Shown here piece by piece: positions 58,931 to 64,000 of a stretch of 64,000 nt of DNA. Source of the DNA: Taeniopygia guttata (Eukaryota; Chordata; Aves; Passeriformes; Estrildidae); assembly GCF_048771995.1 (NCBI RefSeq), contig NC_133063.1, positions 60,547,310 through 60,611,309 of the forward strand, written 5' to 3'. Position 1 is the first letter of the stretch. Every line of letters begins with the position of its first letter. Under the pieces are notes generated by a model. The model did no database searches and was not told where the DNA came from. It saw only the letters and a list, made by a program, of their open reading frames with translations. Both the position numbers and the translations under genes were made by a program.

Positions 58931-60330
58931 AGTGGTTGGAATCCCCCATAAGGACCAGGGCTTGTGAATGTGGGGCTTTTCTTCTCTGCCTGTGGAGGGC
59001 TTCATTGGTATTCCTGGTGGCCTGTAGCAGGCCTCTACTATAAAATTACCTGTGCTTGCCCCCCCTTTAATCCTCACCCAAAAGCTCTAAGTTAGCTCCT
59101 TGTCCATTCCAGGTGGAGTTCCATGCACTCCAGGTGGTCATTGACAGAGAGGTTGACCCCTTTTCCTCTTTTGTCTTTCCTGATGATGATGATGATGAAT
59201 GATGCCTGTCCTTCCTGAAGAGACTGTATCTTTCCATTCCAACACTCCAGTCACAGGAATTGTCACCATGTTTCCATGATGCCATTGAGATCATAGACAT
59301 GCAGACATGCCTATATCTCTACTTCATTCCCTATGCCGGATGCGTTAGGATAGATGCATTTAAGTTGGGCCACACAGAAAACTACCTTCTCTCTGGAGTG
59401 GCTGGAATCCCTTTGTGCTGCCCTCCAGGTGTTCTGCAGACCTGCAATTCCTCTCCAGACTCTGGGTGTCTCTTGCTGGCTCTGGCATCTAACTGATATA
59501 AGTAGGATGGCAAATCATCCCATACCTTATCACTATTAAATAGCATGATACCTCCCTCCTCCCAGTCATAAATTGTTTAAAACTGTGTCAATGACTCCTG
59601 CTAACCCTTTACCAATGACCCTCTTTTCCTTTTGAGAGAGGTGATGCTTCTGATCCCATCTGATACCAGCAAGATTGGTGCTATCTTAGCTATCCCACTG
59701 TTAACAACCCAAAATTTTGGCAGTGACATGAGCCTCAGACCCACATGTTAATAGACTTAATCCATTTGTTTATTTCAGTCACTGCCTGCAAGTGGAACAG
59801 TGGAGGAAAAAATAACCTGTGCTCCTGATTCCTTCACCAATTGTCCCAAGGCTTTGAAGTCTGTGATGGCCTTTGGACTGACTATATGTTGTGATTTCAT
59901 CACCACTCTCATCAAGGATCAGTTGTGGGTAGTAGTCTGAGCACTGTACCAGGCTGGGAAATTTCCTGGTGACTTCCTTAATCTTGACCCCAGGGATGCA
60001 GCAAACTTCCTTGAGGGGAATATCCTTCCAAGCATGTTGGACCTTCCATTCCCCTGAGAAGGGAACCATCTACTACTACAACCATTATTTTCTTCCTCAT
60101 GGAACTGATCTTGTTATGAGCTCTAGGCCTGTCTGGCCTTGATAACACCTCTGGTTATCAAGGTGGAGAGGGACCTTCATCCTCATCATCTGTTGCATGA
60201 CCTTCCTTACCTGTAACTGTTGTACAGAGAGGCACCTAAAGGGAGGGTGAGATGGGCAAGGAGGCATCTTGACCCGTTGTCCCAAGCAAGTACTTGCCTC
60301 TGTTAATCATTTCATTCTGACCTTCAGGCA

Positions 60331-61430
60331 GAGGGAGGTTACAGGACACTTTGGTAAGGAAGGATAGAGAGCAAGTAGTTTCTGTATAATAATCTCCGCT
60401 TTTTTTACAGTTACTTCACAGTGATTATTAGGATTTCCAAAGAAACAAATTCAACTTAAGTGTGCCTTACTGGGACCTTGAATTTAAAAAAAGCTCAGAC
60501 TCCCTCATCATTCAGTAGGCAGATCTTTTTGAGAATACAGTCCATGACATCTAAAAAGTCTGTCAGATGAAGGGCAAGGGTGATGTGGAGAAGAGAACAG
60601 TTTTTACCAAGACACTAAGTCAATGAATCTAACTAGCACAAATGCTTTCTTGAGACATCATTCAGCTCACCCTTTTTAAGTATTTCAGTTGCATGTTACA
60701 AACTAAGAGACATTACATTTGAAGAAAAATTTCATTGCAATTTCAGCAGGAGATGAAGTTTGACCTAAATTCCATACTGAGCCTTTACTTAAGCTTACTT
60801 CTTGAAGTAGAATCAATATTTACCAGTAACTACTGTCAACTAAACTAGCTTTCTAGTGGTAAAAACACTGAGCTGTTTTTTAATAGGAGAAGTTTTAGTT
60901 TTGTCTGAAAATATAGCAAGAACACGCTTCATAGATAGGATAGATTTTTTATTTCATCTTTAATGATGAAAGAAAACCCACGCTTACTGGTTTAACATTA
61001 TGTTACAATGTTTCTCTTTGTTCACCTCTCCCCACTTCTCCCCCTTGCCCCTTTATCCATCTCTCTTTAAAATTCTCTCTTCAGATTTATCATCTACCTA
61101 TTTCAGATGAGCACTTAGATAACTTGTATTTGAAATCTGCAGCTTGCATTTTGGACTGGAAGGGCATGTGTGCCTGAAGGTTGTATCTTCATTTTGCTGC
61201 TTTCTTCCTTTGCTGTGGATCAAGTGACCTGAGAGGATTGTCTGCAAAACTGCCTTGCCTGATTATCAAACTCCTGCTAGAAAATGTAACTGATTCAAAA
61301 AAAAACCCCAAAAAACCTAAAAGTTATGATGTGATTATCTGAACTGACAGTTATCATTTAAATAACTCAAAATGTGTGCCTTCAATATTGGGAATATGAC
61401 TGCAAAATGGCTGGTTTTGTAAAGCTGCCT
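60331..61430. other. Intergenic, nothing recognised
   Basis: AT-rich DNA. Short homopolymers only; no gene, RNA or repeat family that I can support. Confidence 0.5.
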
Positions 61431-61439
61431 AATTCTCTT

Positions 61440-62570
61440 CTTGGTTCAGTGACCCTGGCTGGATGTCAGGCACCCACCAAAGCTACTGTATCCCTCCCCT
61501 CTGCAGCTGGACAGGGTCAAGAAAATACAAAAAACGGTTCATAGGTTGAGATAAGGACTGGGAGATACTGCTCATCCAATACTGTCATGGGAAAAACAGG
61601 TTGGAATTAGATACATTAGCTGAATTTATAAGTAACAAAATCAGAGTGGGATAATGGGGAGTAAAAACAGACCATAAAAACACCTTCCCCCTACTCCTCC
61701 CTCCTTTTTAGCTCTACCTCCTATCCCCATCAGCGCAGGGGGACAGGGAATAGGGGTTATGATCAGTTCATCACAAGTTTTTTCTGCCACTGCTTAGGGA
61801 GAGTTATTCCCCTGCTCCAGCAGGGGGTCCCTCCCATGTGAGACAGTTCTCCATGAGCTTCTCCAACATCTCAGTCCAGCTCATGGGCAACAGTTCTCTA
61901 CAAACTGCTGAATGTGGGTCACTGTTCATAGGGCACAGTCCTTCATGGACAGGCTGCTCTAGTGTGGGTCCCCTGCAGTGTCACAACCTACAGGAAACCT
62001 GCTCCAGCATGGGCTCCTCTCTCCACAGGTGTGCAGGTCCCTGCCAGGACCCTGCTCCAGCACAGGTTTCTCATGGGGTGACAGCCTCCTCTCAGGCATA
62101 CACCTGCTCCAGCCTGGGGCTCCTCCACCAGCTGCAAGTGGATCTCTGCATCCCCATGGACTTCCATGGACTGCAGGGGCACAGGTGCCTCACCATGGGC
62201 CACACCATGGGCCACAGGGGAATCTCAGGTCTGGTGCATGAAACACCTCCTCCCTCTCTTTCTCCAGTGACCTTGGTGTCTGAAGAGTTGTTCCTCTCAC
62301 GTGTTCTCACCCTGTTCTTTTCTGGCCGCAGTTACATCTATGCAATCATATTCCCCCCTCCTTCTTAAATCTGTTTTCACAGGAGCATTACCACCATTTC
62401 TGATTGGCCCAGCCTTGGCAGCAATCCCCATCTGTCTGAGAGTCAGCTGGGATTGGTGCTACAGGGGGTGGAGGAAGTTTCCAGCAGCTTCTCACAGAAG
62501 CCACCCCTGTAGCCACCCTCCTTCCCCAGTTACCACAACCTGGCAAAATAAAATAAATAATATTAATAAA
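61440..62570 (-). mobile_element. Avian ERV LTR, antisense, about 1.1 kb
   Basis: Compositionally distinct block with serial 'ctgctccag' units about 40-60 bp apart (61.8-62.2 kb), then 'ttgttcctctcacgtgttct' and 'agaagccacccctgtagcc' toward the right end. This matches a common long avian LTR as remembered, in antisense. Open frames across it (up to 176 codons) come from the unit structure and are not genes. The ends are approximate. Confidence 0.65.
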
Positions 62571-64000
62571 AAAATCCAAAACATATATCACTTTATAGTT
62601 GAGGTGGCAGGCAGCTTTTGCCTGTATAGATAACTTGTACAGTTTGGGATTGATAGCATTTCATTTTTATTTCCTCATTTTAGCACTGAAAAATGTTTAT
62701 GCTGTAGTAGGTACAGTATTTACACAGCATGCTACCAGTTGTGCTTAGCATAAAGTCATGAGGATGTATAATGCATGTATCTTGCATAGATATTTTGTGC
62801 GTAGAGATAGAGAAAGCAATTTCTAACTCCAGGTGTTTCCTTCTTAGTTTTTGTTGCATTTCCTAAATACATTTCAAAATACACACAGAGCACTGGCATC
62901 CAGATAAGCTGTGCTAAATATTAATAGCCTGCCCAACTAACCTGAATATGACATCCCTAGAATAGTGGTGTTAGTTTAAAAACAATATAAAACCCAAAAA
63001 ATATTCGATCATAACAAAAGGACCAAATGAAACCAAACTCAAGTAAATTAAATGTTGTAGAATGTAAATGTTGTGTTTGGGCAGGTATTGTTCTGCTCCC
63101 TTTTTCTTCTACTGCACATGTGCACAGCTTGATAAAATCTGAGAGTAGTATTATGTGCTTAGTATTGCAATAATTCATGTCTTAATCTATTAATTTGTAA
63201 TGCACAGAACATAACTAAACAGAAAGAATGCTTTGTTGTCTTTCAGAATAGCAGGTAACAGACAACTGATTAGCTTGACAACAACCTTCTTTGCAGCATC
63301 TTTTAAGTAAAAGCAAAATGTAAATATATTAAAAGTGTAAGGGAAGGAAATATTCCCAACATAGAAGCAAAGACTGAGAAATACCCTGACCTGATTTGAA
63401 GAAGCTAAACTGCCTGTAAGTATGAACTTTGTTTTAGAAGCCTTCCAAAATCCAAGCTGCTTACATAAGACTCTCTGAAAGAGAATTATTTTTAACTGCT
63501 GAGTACAATTTTTTTGTTGGTGGTGGAAGTGGTGAAGCCACTTTGAGAGTATTCTATAAATGCGGACAAGTAGGTCTGAAAATCAGTTTGGTCTTCTCAG
63601 AACTCACACTTAAAAAAAAAATAAAAAATTGAAGGTCTGTTTGTATCTGTGTGTGACAGGATGCAACTGCTGTAGAGTGTCCTGTTCTGGCTTTATTGTG
63701 TGTGAAAGAAGTAAGCATAAATACGTATTTTATACTGGGTACATTAGTCAACTGCTTGTAAAATGGTGTATTGGAAAAGATGAAGACTTCATTAACAGCA
63801 GAGGTGCCACAGGAGGGTGCTGTATCTGTGATTTTCATAGCTACAAAATTTGTACAGGTCTGACAAGTCACTTGATCTGAAGGGGTCTCTGAAATTTGAG
63901 GGTATTAAGCATACAGACATCCCTGTCTCTTGCACTTACTTAACTTGGCTTCTATGTCTTCAGCTTGCAGTTTCAGTAGACTGAAACTGGTAACTGCTTG
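62571..64000. other. Intergenic, nothing recognised
   Basis: AT-rich DNA to the window end. Short open frames at 62957-63178 and 63554-63880 show no family features. Confidence 0.5.

Larger units (their letters stand above)
56780..60330 (-). mobile_element. CR1 LINE, antisense, 5' half with nested insertions
   Basis: Read on the minus strand from about 60330 down: 5' region, then the ORF2 endonuclease (SCDWSVGMERYSLFRKDRH at 59.07-59.30 kb), then RFIDDNCPLQLIKEPKRRGA and LGCSDYETVETEILGATRRV (57.97-58.30 kb), then the link toward RT. Frames are broken by stops and by insertions at 56950-57546, 57634-57801 and about 58334-58930. CR1 copies in birds usually keep only the 3' end; this one keeps the 5' part and its RT/3' part is absent. 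It cannot encode a working protein. The outer edges are approximate. Confidence 0.8.

Noticed and set aside
61838..62368. A 176-codon open frame on +
   Set aside because: It runs antisense through an LTR with serial 'ctgctccag' units; Ser/Cys/His-rich and without a recognisable fold.

Overview
The window looks like avian nuclear DNA. It has many degraded CR1 LINE copies of the bird type, several avian-type retroviral LTRs, spliced genes with canonical GT-AG introns, and a CpG-island promoter. Two genes are recognisable, both on the + strand: the 3' part of KIF27 (a ciliary kinesin-4-like protein, 1.6-21.3 kb) and a complete UBQLN1 (ubiquilin-1, 30.3-56.5 kb). In human the same-strand order on 9q21.32 is KIF27, GKAP1, UBQLN1, and that block lies on the avian Z chromosome, so Z linkage is inferred (from synteny only).

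Layout. 0.14-0.87 kb: antisense CR1. 1.6-21.3 kb: KIF27 exons from mid-motor domain to a stop codon, with introns carrying an ERVL-like LTR (4.4-4.95 kb), a possible LTR (9.4-10.0 kb) and a larger LTR-type element with GC-rich internal repeats (18.5-20.07 kb). The 5' exons, including the P-loop, lie before the window. 21.3-30 kb: KIF27 3' UTR, AT-rich intergenic DNA with CR1 pieces and a 102-bp tandem duplication. GKAP1, expected here, is not seen. 30.0-30.7 kb: CpG island with the UBQLN1 promoter and exon 1. 30.4-42.4 kb: a 12-kb first intron with CR1s, LTR pieces and a very regular 10-bp pyrimidine minisatellite of about 70 units. 42.4-55.3 kb: UBQLN1 exons 2-11. 56.8-60.3 kb: an antisense CR1 that retains its 5' half and is interrupted by at least two later insertions with target-site duplications. 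61.4-62.6 kb: antisense LTR. The rest is unremarkable AT-rich DNA.

UBQLN1 is intact: 11 exons in consistent phase give 584 aa with a UBL domain, STI1 repeats and a UBA domain. KIF27 is different. Most exons keep frame and splice sites, but one exon has a frameshift and stop codons in every frame, the next has lost its AG acceptor, a motor-domain aspartate conserved across kinesins is replaced, about 70 residues of the central region have no visible exon, and the C-terminus ends early. The gene may be decaying or alternatively spliced in this species, or the assembly may carry errors. I found no unknown multi-gene system. The strongest leads are the KIF27 lesions, the apparent absence of GKAP1, the minisatellite, and the nested retroelement insertions.
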